Of a DNA stretch of 51,344 bases, positions 8,349 through 15,369 are shown piece after piece. The position numbers and the translations under genes were made by a program. Origin of the DNA: Intrasporangiaceae bacterium URHB0013. Lineage in GTDB: Bacteria; Actinomycetota; Actinomycetes; Actinomycetales; Dermatophilaceae. Under the pieces are notes generated by a model. The model saw only the letters and a list, made by a program, of their open reading frames with translations. It was not told the origin of the DNA and did not search any database. The first letter of the stretch is position 1; each line of letters begins with the position of its first letter. Location of the stretch: contig JIBA01000005.1 in NCBI GenBank assembly GCA_000620545.1, forward strand, positions 1 to 51,344, given 5' to 3'.

Positions 8349-9533
8349 ATGATCCGCTTCGAGGGCGTGACCAAGCGATACGTCGAGGCGTCCGGCACCG
8401 GAGGGGGAGCGGAGTCGGTCGCGGTCGACGACCTGACCCTCGAGGCCCCGACCGGCCAGATCACCGTCCTCGTGGGTCCCTCGGGCTGCGGCAAGACGAC
8501 GACCCTGCGCATGGTCAACCGGATGATCACGCCGACGTCCGGCACCATCTCCATCGACGGCCGCGACACCGCGTCGCTCGACGTGGCCGAGCTGCGCCGC
8601 GGGATCGGCTACGTCATCCAGCACGCCGGCCTCTTCCCGCACCGCACGGTCCTCGACAACGTCACGACCGTGCCACGGCTGCTCGGCACCGACAAGCGCA
8701 CCGCGCGGTCGCGCGCCATGGAGCTCATCGAACGCGTCGGCCTCGACCCCGCGATGGCGAGGCGCTATCCCGCCCAGCTCTCCGGCGGCCAGCAGCAGCG
8801 CGTCGGTGTGGCCCGGGCGCTCGCGGCGGACCCGCCCGTGATGCTCATGGACGAGCCCTTCTCCGCCGTCGACCCCGTCGTGCGCGAGCAGCTGCAGAAC
8901 GAGTTCCTTCGGCTGCAGTCAGAGCTCGGCAAGACGATCCTCTTCGTCACCCATGACATCGACGAGGCCGTCAAGCTCGGTGACCAGGTGGCTGTCCTCC
9001 GGGTGGGCGGCATTCTGGCCCAGCTCGACTCGCCGGCCCGGCTGCTCGCCGACCCCGTCGACGACTTCGTCGCCGGCTTCGTCGGGCGTGACCGTGGCTA
9101 CCGCGCGCTGTCCTTCGGGGCGGCACTGGAGCTCTCGCTCGCCGACGAGCCCACCGTGCGTCTCGGGGCCACCGCCGCTGAGGTCCGTGCCGTGGGCACG
9201 GCGTGGGTGCTGTGCGTCGGCGATGCCGGCGAGCCGCTCGGCTGGGTCCGCGCGGCAGCCGTCGAGTCCGAGGTGACGACCCGCGTGCTGCACCGCGGCG
9301 GCACCGTCGCCTCGACCACCGGCTCGTTGCGGGCCCTGCTCGACGCAGCCCTGTCGTCCCCGAGCGGACGCGGTGTCGTGGCCGACGACGACGGCCGGCT
9401 CGTCGGCACCATCCGGGCCGCCGAGGTGATTCCCGCGATCGAGGCCCGGCGTGACGGCGTCGGAGCAACCACTGGGTCGGGGACGCACGCCCAGACCTCC
9501 GCTCGACCGGCCGAGGAGGCGACCGCCCGGTGA
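8349..9533 (+). CDS. osmoprotectant ABC transporter ATP-binding protein (OpuCA/ProV-like)
   Basis: 394 aa. The ABC ATPase shows Walker A GPSGCGKTT, Q-loop, signature LSGGQQQR, Walker B VMLMDEPFSAVD and the switch histidine in FVTHDIDEA. The C-terminal 120 residues have the position of the CBS-type regulatory tail of OpuCA/ProV. The ATG has GAGGAG five bases upstream. It powers uptake of a quaternary-ammonium osmoprotectant such as glycine betaine, choline or carnitine; the exact substrate is not visible. It is the first gene of a four-gene operon in which every junction overlaps by four bases. Confidence 0.92.
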   Translation: MIRFEGVTKRYVEASGTGGGAESVAVDDLTLEAPTGQITVLVGPSGCGKTTTLRMVNRMITPTSGTISIDGRDTASLDVAELRRGIGYVIQHAGLFPHRTVLDNVTTVPRLLGTDKRTARSRAMELIERVGLDPAMARRYPAQLSGGQQQRVGVARALAADPPVMLMDEPFSAVDPVVREQLQNEFLRLQSELGKTILFVTHDIDEAVKLGDQVAVLRVGGILAQLDSPARLLADPVDDFVAGFVGRDRGYRALSFGAALELSLADEPTVRLGATAAEVRAVGTAWVLCVGDAGEPLGWVRAAAVESEVTTRVLHRGGTVASTTGSLRALLDAALSSPSGRGVVADDDGRLVGTIRAAEVIPAIEARRDGVGATTGSGTHAQTSARPAEEATAR

Positions 9534-10171
9534 CCTGGGCCCTCGACCACCTGGGCGAGATCATGTCCCGCGCCGGCCAGCACGCCTGGCTGGCAGGGGT
9601 GCCGCTCGTGCTGGGTCTTCTCATCGCCCTGCCGCTGGGCTGGCTCGCCGCCCGTCAGCCCAGGCTGCGGGCCGTGCTGCTCACGTCGACCGGCCTGCTC
9701 TACACGATCCCGTCGCTCGCGCTGTTCATCCTCCTGCCACCGCTCCTGGGCACGAAGATCCTCGATCCCGTCAACGTCATCGTCGCGATGACCGTCTACA
9801 CCGTCGCCCTGCTGACCCGCACCGTGGCCGACGGGCTGTCATCGGTCGACGGCTCCACGCGGCAGGCCGCCGTCGCCATGGGCTACGGCTCGTTCGCCCG
9901 GTTCCGCGCCGTCGACCTCCCCCTTGCGGTGCCCGTCATCGCGGCCGGTCTGCGCGTCGCCGCGGTGAGCAACGTCAGCATCGTCAGCGTCGCCTCGCTC
10001 ATCGGCATCTCGCAGCTCGGCTACTTCCTCACCGACGGCTACGCCCGCTCGTTCCCCACCGAGGTGTGGGTCGGGATCGTCGCCTGCCTGCTCCTCGCGC
10101 TCGTCTTCGACCTCGTCATCCAGGTCGTGTCACGGTTCCTCACGCCGTGGACCCGGGCGGTGGCGACATGA
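9530..10171 (+). CDS. osmoprotectant ABC transporter permease (OpuCB-like)
   Basis: 213 aa, six or so hydrophobic segments, BPD_transp_1 type. The EAA-like loop reads AAVAMGYGSFARFRAVDLPLA-type sequence around residues 103-123, which docks on the ATPase. Starts at a GTG overlapping the ATPase stop (GTGA) and its own stop overlaps the next permease (ATGA). It forms half of the membrane channel together with the second permease. Confidence 0.91.
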   Translation: MTWALDHLGEIMSRAGQHAWLAGVPLVLGLLIALPLGWLAARQPRLRAVLLTSTGLLYTIPSLALFILLPPLLGTKILDPVNVIVAMTVYTVALLTRTVADGLSSVDGSTRQAAVAMGYGSFARFRAVDLPLAVPVIAAGLRVAAVSNVSIVSVASLIGISQLGYFLTDGYARSFPTEVWVGIVACLLLALVFDLVIQVVSRFLTPWTRAVAT

Positions 10172-11025
10172 GCCTGAGCCTGATCTGGGGCTGGTTCACC
10201 GACCCGGCCAACTGGCAGGGCACCGACGGTGTGCCCAACCGCGTGCTCGAGCACCTGTTCTACACCGGCCTGACGCTGCTCATCGCACTCGTCATCGCGG
10301 TGCCGCTCGGCGCCTGGGTGGGCCACTCGGGTCGTCTGCGCTGGCTCGTCACCGGTGCCAACGCCGCCCGGGCCATCCCGACGCTGGGGCTGCTCTTCGC
10401 CGTGTCGATGTTCGTCGGGCCCCTCATCAAGAGCGACCTCGCGTTCGTCATCCCGAGCATCACCGTGCTCGTCCTGCTCGCCATCCCGCCGCTGCTGTCC
10501 GGCACGTATGCCGGCATCGACAGTGTCGAGCCGGCCGCGCGCGACGCCGCCCGCGGGATGGGCATGACCGGCTGGCAGGTGCTGTCGAAGGTCGAGGCGC
10601 CGTGCGCCCTGCCGCTCTTCCTCAGCAGCCTGCGCAGCGCGACCCTCCAGGTCATCGCCACCGCCACCATCGCGGCCTCCGTCAGCCTGGGCGGCCTCGG
10701 CCGCTACCTCATCGACGGACTCGCCTCGCGCGACTACGTCGAGATGGTCTGCGGGTCCATCCTCGTGGCACTCCTCGCGCTCGTCGCCGACGGCGTCCTG
10801 GCCGTGATCGAGAAGAGGGCCGTCTCACCGGGAATCTCCGGACGGGCCACGCGTGTTGCCCGTTCACGCGCACGAAACTCCGATCCCCACTCCGAACCCG
10901 ACTCCGACGGTGCAGACCGCACGGACCCCGACCCGCGGCAGGCCGCACTCGTCGGCTCCCGCAGCACCGGCCCCGTAGAGGCGACCGCCGCCACGGGCAC
11001 CCCATCCGAAAGGGACCGAACATGA
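10168..11025 (+). CDS. osmoprotectant ABC transporter permease (OpuCD-like)
   Basis: 285 aa. The N-terminal 215 residues are a BPD_transp_1 permease with about six membrane segments and an EAA-type loop (ARDAARGMGMTGWQVLSKVE). The last 60 residues, after VAVIEKRAVSPG-like sequence, are a polar Arg/Asp/Ser-rich cytoplasmic tail unusual for the family, with low-complexity composition. ATGA overlaps on both sides show tight coupling to the other transporter genes. Confidence 0.9.
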   Translation: MSLSLIWGWFTDPANWQGTDGVPNRVLEHLFYTGLTLLIALVIAVPLGAWVGHSGRLRWLVTGANAARAIPTLGLLFAVSMFVGPLIKSDLAFVIPSITVLVLLAIPPLLSGTYAGIDSVEPAARDAARGMGMTGWQVLSKVEAPCALPLFLSSLRSATLQVIATATIAASVSLGGLGRYLIDGLASRDYVEMVCGSILVALLALVADGVLAVIEKRAVSPGISGRATRVARSRARNSDPHSEPDSDGADRTDPDPRQAALVGSRSTGPVEATAATGTPSERDRT

Positions 11026-11954
11026 CACGCACGCGCTTCCTCGCCGCGGGCCTGCTCCTCGCCGCCGTCGTGCCACTCGCCGCCTGCGGGGGCAGCGGTG
11101 ACCCGCTCGCCACCGAGACGTCCGCCGCCGGCGGCTCCACCGGTGGTTCGACCGGCGCAGCCGGCTCGGTCAAGATCGGCTCCGCCGACTTCCCCGAGGC
11201 CGCCCTGCTCGGCGAGATTTATGCCCAGGCCCTCGAGGCCAAGGGGTCGCAGGTCACGCGCCAGTTCAACATCGGCAGCCGCGAGACCTACCTCAAGGCC
11301 ATCACGGGTGGCGAGGTCGACGTCCTCGCCGAGTACACCGGCTCGCTGCTCAACTTCTACGACAAGAACGCCAAGGTCGTGCAGCCCGACGAGGTCTACG
11401 CCGCCCTCCAGAAGGTCGTGCCCCAGGGCCTCACGGTCCTCGACAAGTCGGCGGCCGAGGACAAGAACTCCCTCGCCGTGACGAAGGAGACCGCGGGCGA
11501 GTGGTCGCTCAAGGCGATTCCCGACCTCGCGGCGCACCAGGCCGACCTCACCATCGGCGCACCGCCGGAGTTCAAGACCCGCCAGCAGGGCCTCGTCGGC
11601 CTCAAGTCGGTCTACAACATCACGCCCAAGGAGTTCCGCCCGCTGCAGAGCCAGGCGACGGTCGAGGCCTTGAAGAACGGCCAGGTCAAGGCGGCCAACA
11701 TCTTCAGCACCGATCCCTCGATCGCGGCCAACGGCTTCGTGGTGCTCGATGACCCGCAGAGCCTCTTCGGCTCCGACAACGTCGTGCCCCTCGTCCGGTC
11801 CGACAAGGCCGACAGCGTCAAGGCGGCCCTCAACGCGGTCTCGGCCAAGCTCGACACGACGGCGCTCGCCGACATGGTCAAGCAGGTCGTCGTCGACAAG
11901 AAGGACGCGAACGAGGTCGCCAAGACGTGGCTGACCGGCGCCGGTCTCGCCTGA
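11022..11954 (+). CDS. osmoprotectant-binding lipoprotein (OpuCC/ProX-like)
   Basis: 310 aa. The signal peptide (MTRTRFLAAGLLLAAVV) ends in a lipobox LAAC, so the mature protein is lipid-anchored at the outer membrane face. A Thr/Gly/Ser linker follows, then an OpuAC-type periplasmic-binding fold with KIGSADFPEA, the EVDVLAEYTGS segment and FSTDPSIAANGF, features of glycine-betaine/choline/osmoprotectant receptors. It is the last gene of the transporter operon; a strong hairpin lies 90 bases downstream. Confidence 0.92.
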   Translation: MTRTRFLAAGLLLAAVVPLAACGGSGDPLATETSAAGGSTGGSTGAAGSVKIGSADFPEAALLGEIYAQALEAKGSQVTRQFNIGSRETYLKAITGGEVDVLAEYTGSLLNFYDKNAKVVQPDEVYAALQKVVPQGLTVLDKSAAEDKNSLAVTKETAGEWSLKAIPDLAAHQADLTIGAPPEFKTRQQGLVGLKSVYNITPKEFRPLQSQATVEALKNGQVKAANIFSTDPSIAANGFVVLDDPQSLFGSDNVVPLVRSDKADSVKAALNAVSAKLDTTALADMVKQVVVDKKDANEVAKTWLTGAGLA

Positions 11955-12044
11955 GCCGACGCACGCTGAACCGGCTACGGCCGGTCGGGTCGGTCCGGGC
12001 ACCTGCTGAGCGGCTGACGGCATACGACGGGTAGCGAGGACATC

Positions 12045-12077
12045 CCAGAGGCCCCGCGTCGGGTGCGGGGCCTCTGG
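12045..12077 (+). terminator. terminator of the osmoprotectant operon
   Basis: A perfect 13-bp stem (CCAGAGGCCCCGC, 12045-12057, with 12065-12077) and 7-nt loop, about 90 bases after the last operon stop and just after a CGGCATAC motif at 12018. It also insulates the rpmG promoter downstream. Confidence 0.8.
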
Positions 12078-12127
12078 CGTCCCTGGGCCGCGCCCATGGC
12101 AGCCGGCGGGAATGCGGCTCCGTCGGG

Positions 12128-12140
12128 AATGGTTCTCATT
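12128..12140 (+). promoter_or_regulatory. probable Zur box upstream of rpmG
   Basis: AATGGTTCTCATT is an interrupted palindrome of the AATG-N5-CATT type in an AT-rich patch 42 bases before rpmG. It resembles actinobacterial Zur operators, and zinc-independent ribosomal proteins are classic Zur targets. Binding is inferred. Confidence 0.6.
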
Positions 12141-12182
12141 ATGGTCGCGAACTCCGTGACCCCGAGACCGAAGGAGCACCAC

Positions 12183-12350
12183 ATGGCCAAGCGCACCGAC
12201 CTGCGCCCCGTCGTCACCCTGCGCTCGACCGCCGGCACCGGCTACAGCTACGTGACGCGGAAGAACCGCCGCACCAACCCCGACCGGATGGTGCTGCGCA
12301 AGTTCGACCCCGTCGCACGCGAGCACGTCGACTTCCGCGAGACCCGCTGA
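12183..12350 (+). CDS. rpmG: 50S ribosomal protein L33, zinc-independent (C-minus) form
   Basis: 55 aa: [11 protein letters not shown], the [12 protein letters not shown] core and KFDP near the end match L33. The two CxxC zinc knuckles of the C-plus form are absent; the protein has no cysteine at all, so it is the zinc-independent paralogue. The C-minus form is made when zinc is scarce, freeing zinc from ribosomes. The ATG has AAGGAG at proper spacing. A Zur-like box lies upstream. It stands alone here rather than beside rpmB, rpsN and rpsR, and another L33 gene is expected elsewhere in the genome. Confidence 0.93.
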   Translation: MAKRTDLRPVVTLRSTAGTGYSYVTRKNRRTNPDRMVLRKFDPVAREHVDFRETR

Positions 12351-12382
12351 CGGCTGCGGTCGCCGCGCCGCGGCGACCGCCA

Positions 12383-12413
12383 GTGGCCACGTCCGACCTC
12401 CGGACGTGGCCAC
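12383..12413 (+). terminator. rpmG terminator
   Basis: A perfect 13-bp stem (GTGGCCACGTCCG with its complement) and 5-nt loop, between convergent rpmG and the 240-aa gene. A GTATGCCG motif begins four bases after it (12418). Confidence 0.8.
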
Positions 12414-12545
12414 ACGTGTATGCCGTCCGCCCCGATCACGGGAACCGCGGCTGGACTCCTTCGCTTCCGTGCCACCGGCGACGTCCGCATGGCGATCGGC
12501 CCCGGCGTGGGGCGCCGGGACCGGATCAGGATGCAGCCGTGGAGG

Positions 12546-13268
12546 TCAGCGGGCGGATGTCGCGTGCTCGGTTCGGGCGGGCTCGGTGGACGAGGGCTCC
12601 GGAGCGGCCCAGGCGACGGTGATCGGTGCCGGCGCCAGCGGCGCGAACGTGGCCACGACGTCGATGCCGTCACGGAGGAGCTTGATGAGACGCTCCTCGG
12701 GATCGTCGACGCACGCGCGAGCGATGCCGTCCACGGCCAGGGCGACGACCTTGGCGGCGTTGGCGGGACGGACGGCTGCCGTGTTGAAGCCCATGCGTGC
12801 CAAGTGGATCCGCGCCCAACGTTCCGCCGCCGGCGACGTTGCGAGGGCGGCGCGCGACGCCTTGGACAGGTGTGCGGGGGAGCGGCCGTCCTGCTCGGCG
12901 AGGACGCCCTCGGCGTTGAGGATGGCGAGCGCCATGACGTTCTGGCGCTCCTCCGCAGCGACGGGAAGCGCTGCGCGGGCGGTGGTCAGCACGAGCGCCG
13001 TCGTGACCCGTGGGTCGTTCGGGTTGAGGCCGACGACCTCGGGGATCATCGTCACGAGGCGCTGCCGGTGCGTCTCGTCGAGCATGTCGTTGACGCAGCG
13101 CGCCAGGGTCGCAAGCACCGGGTGCGTGCACTCCGGGTGGTCGCTCCAGCGTTCGCCGGCCAGGAACGAGGCCATCTCCATGAAGCAGGCGCCCTTGCGC
13201 GAGCTGCGGTGGCGGCCGCGTGACAGAACCGGCACACCGTCGGGCACGAAGGGGGCTCGTCGTGACAT
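12546..13268 (-). CDS. conserved actinobacterial hypothetical protein, 240 aa
   Basis: Function unknown, but the first 60 residues (RRAPFVPDGVPVLSRGRH, then KGACFMEMASFLAGE) look like a widespread actinobacterial family in which a CFMEMASFLAGE-type segment is conserved. The rest is helical and rich in Ala. No signal peptide or membrane segment. The ATG has GAGGAGCG upstream; an in-frame ATG at 13316 lacks one. It converges on rpmG. Confidence 0.75.
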   Translation of the reverse strand: MSRRAPFVPDGVPVLSRGRHRSSRKGACFMEMASFLAGERWSDHPECTHPVLATLARCVNDMLDETHRQRLVTMIPEVVGLNPNDPRVTTALVLTTARAALPVAAEERQNVMALAILNAEGVLAEQDGRSPAHLSKASRAALATSPAAERWARIHLARMGFNTAAVRPANAAKVVALAVDGIARACVDDPEERLIKLLRDGIDVVATFAPLAPAPITVAWAAPEPSSTEPARTEHATSAR

Positions 13269-13427
13269 CGTCGCTCCTCGGACTTTCCCTGAAGGATCCT
13301 GCGCGGGTCCTTTCATGGTGCGCCTGAATCGGCTGCTTGACCACCCCTTCCGTCGAACCCGAGTGGATGGCGTTCGCAGAGCGGTCTCCTCGCTCGCGTG
13401 CCACCGGCCCCGGCTGGACGCGGGTGC

Positions 13428-14153
13428 TCAGGCGGGCGGGGCGACCGTGGTGCCGGCCTGACCCGAGCGCTCGAGGGCGTCCGCCACGAAGCCGCTGGCC
13501 TTGAGCTCCTCGACGAGGTCGTGCAGGAAGGCGACGGTCGTGCCGGCCCGGGTCCGGGTCGTGCCGACGGCCTGCTCGATCTGCATGAACGCCTCGTCGA
13601 TGACGCGGACGCCGTCCCGGGCGGCGGCGAAGGCGGTGACGGGCCCACGGATCCCGGCTCCGGCCTCGAGCCCCTCGGCGACGAAGACGTCGACCCCTTC
13701 GTCGCCGCGCACGACGCTCGCGCGCTCGAGCGTGCGAGTGAGGTAGAGGTCGTAGGCCGAACCCTCCTTGACCCCGACCCGGACTCCCTCGCGGTCGACG
13801 TCGTCCACGGAGGTCAGCGCCGAGTCCTGCGGCACGACGTAGACGCCCTCGATGACGACGTAGGGAGCCGTGAACGCGACCTCCGTGGCCCGGGCGGGGT
13901 CGACGGCGAGGAAGCAGAGGTCTGCCGCGCCGGTCGCCATGGCCTCGAAGGACTTGCGCGCCGCGTCGAAGCAGAGGAACTCGACCGGGACGTCCAGCCG
14001 CTCTCCGACGGCCCGCGCGATCTCGACCGTGACGCCCCGTGGCGCATCGGGCGTCCCCTGTGCGAGCACGGGGTTCCCGAGGTTGACCGACGCACGCAGC
14101 ACGCCGGTCGGAGCGAGGTCGTCGGCGAGGGAACGGGGTGCGGTGCTGGCCAT
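13428..14153 (-). CDS. type-3 solute-binding-domain protein without signal peptide
   Basis: 241 aa matching the periplasmic amino-acid-binding (SBP_bac_3) fold: LRASVNLGNPVL, RGVTVEIARAVGERL, FEAMATGAADLCF, PYVVIEGVYVV and VGVKEGSAYDLYL follow the family order. There is no signal peptide or lipobox, and no transporter genes lie beside it, so it is probably cytosolic. Such orphan proteins may be sensors or enzymes of the cyclohexadienyl-dehydratase type rather than transport receptors. Its role is not known. The ATG is not preceded by a strong ribosome site. Confidence 0.78.
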   Translation of the reverse strand: MASTAPRSLADDLAPTGVLRASVNLGNPVLAQGTPDAPRGVTVEIARAVGERLDVPVEFLCFDAARKSFEAMATGAADLCFLAVDPARATEVAFTAPYVVIEGVYVVPQDSALTSVDDVDREGVRVGVKEGSAYDLYLTRTLERASVVRGDEGVDVFVAEGLEAGAGIRGPVTAFAAARDGVRVIDEAFMQIEQAVGTTRTRAGTTVAFLHDLVEELKASGFVADALERSGQAGTTVAPPA

Positions 14154-14229
14154 GGGGTCACGTTAGGCCAGCAAGAGGACGGTGGACCCAAACCTTGGCA
14201 ACGTCGGTCCCCAGGTGGAGAGTGTCCTC

Positions 14230-15264
14230 ATGGCAACCCGAGTCTTCGTGTGCGGCGTCGCTGCCGCTGCGTCGCTGGCTGTGGCCGGCGTCGCCCTCCC
14301 GGCCCAGAGCGCGCCTGCGCCCTTCAACCGGACCGCGTCCGGCACCGTCTTCCTGCCCAACCCGGTGCAGGACCTCGGCATCGAGACGCTCACCGACCAG
14401 AAGGACGCCGACTACGCGGCGCTCGCACCGGCGTACCACCGCGTGACGCTGACCGACCTCGACGGGTCCGGGACGCTCACCGGGGCCTATGTCCGCGTCA
14501 AGAGCTCCACCGGCAAGCCTGCCGTCTCCGTCGGCGGCTCCTTCCCGGCTTTCCATCGTGACACCGACCAGTTCGAGCAGGTGATGGGCTACCACTGGGT
14601 GACCACGGCCCAGGCCTACCTCCAGCACCTGGGCTTCGGCTCGACGCTGCGGCCGGTCAACCAGCGCCAGATCGAGGTGCGCATCAACCAGTTCGGCGGT
14701 GACAACTCCTTCTTCCGGCCGGACAAGGCGAACATCACTCTCGGCAAGGGCGGCGTGGACGACGCCGAGGACGCCGAGGTGATCGTCCACGAGTACGGCC
14801 ACTCCGTGCAGGACGGCCAGGTGGGCGGCTTCGGCACGAGCCTCGAGTCCGGCGCGATCGGCGAGGCGTTCGGCGACTACCTCGCCGTCGTCGTGACGAG
14901 CTGGGCTGCCGGCGCCCCGACCGACCCGCCAGAGGCCTGCGTGGCCGACTGGGACTCGGTCTCCTACACCCGGCTCGTGCCCCACTGCCTTCGCCGCCTC
15001 GACGGGGTGAAGCACTACCCGGAGGACGTCATCGGCGAGGTCCACGCCGACGGCGAGATCTGGTCGCGAGCCCTATGGGACATCCGCACCGCCGTCGGCG
15101 ACACGAAGGCGTCGACGCTCATCGTCGAGGCGCAGTTCGCCTTCGCGCCCGACACGTCCTTCCGCGCCGCTGCGCTCGACACCGTCGCGGCGGCGCGCCG
15201 GCTCTACGGCGCGTCGGCCGCGAACGCCGTGACCAAGGCTTTCCAGGCACGCGGCATCCTCTGA
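14230..15264 (+). CDS. secreted gluzincin metalloprotease (HEYGH)
   Basis: 344 aa. A Sec signal peptide of about 28 residues (cleavage near AQSA) is followed by a zinc protease domain with HEYGH at 187-191 and a second-site glutamate near 212 (GEAFGDY), the spacing of thermolysin-like and fungalysin-like enzymes. A propeptide-like segment fills residues 30-110. The ATG at 14230 fits the signal peptide; an in-frame ATG at 14182 would add 16 charged residues in front. It probably degrades extracellular protein. Family assignment between M4- and M36-like groups is open. Confidence 0.82.
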   Translation: MATRVFVCGVAAAASLAVAGVALPAQSAPAPFNRTASGTVFLPNPVQDLGIETLTDQKDADYAALAPAYHRVTLTDLDGSGTLTGAYVRVKSSTGKPAVSVGGSFPAFHRDTDQFEQVMGYHWVTTAQAYLQHLGFGSTLRPVNQRQIEVRINQFGGDNSFFRPDKANITLGKGGVDDAEDAEVIVHEYGHSVQDGQVGGFGTSLESGAIGEAFGDYLAVVVTSWAAGAPTDPPEACVADWDSVSYTRLVPHCLRRLDGVKHYPEDVIGEVHADGEIWSRALWDIRTAVGDTKASTLIVEAQFAFAPDTSFRAAALDTVAAARRLYGASAANAVTKAFQARGIL

Positions 15265-15307
15265 GGCGGCCGCGCCCGCGCCCCGGCCACCACACGGCAT
15301 ACGCACA

Positions 15308-15337
15308 CAGGCCCGTCCCCGAATGGGGACGGGCCTG
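15308..15337. terminator. terminator between convergent protease and Fe-S reductase genes
   Basis: A perfect 13-bp stem (CAGGCCCGTCCCC with its complement) and GAAT loop, bounded by CGGCATAC (15295) and its inverse GTATGCCG (15352). It can serve both convergent genes. Confidence 0.85.
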
Positions 15338-15369
15338 CTGCGTCGCCGAAGGTATGCCGTCCGGCGTGG

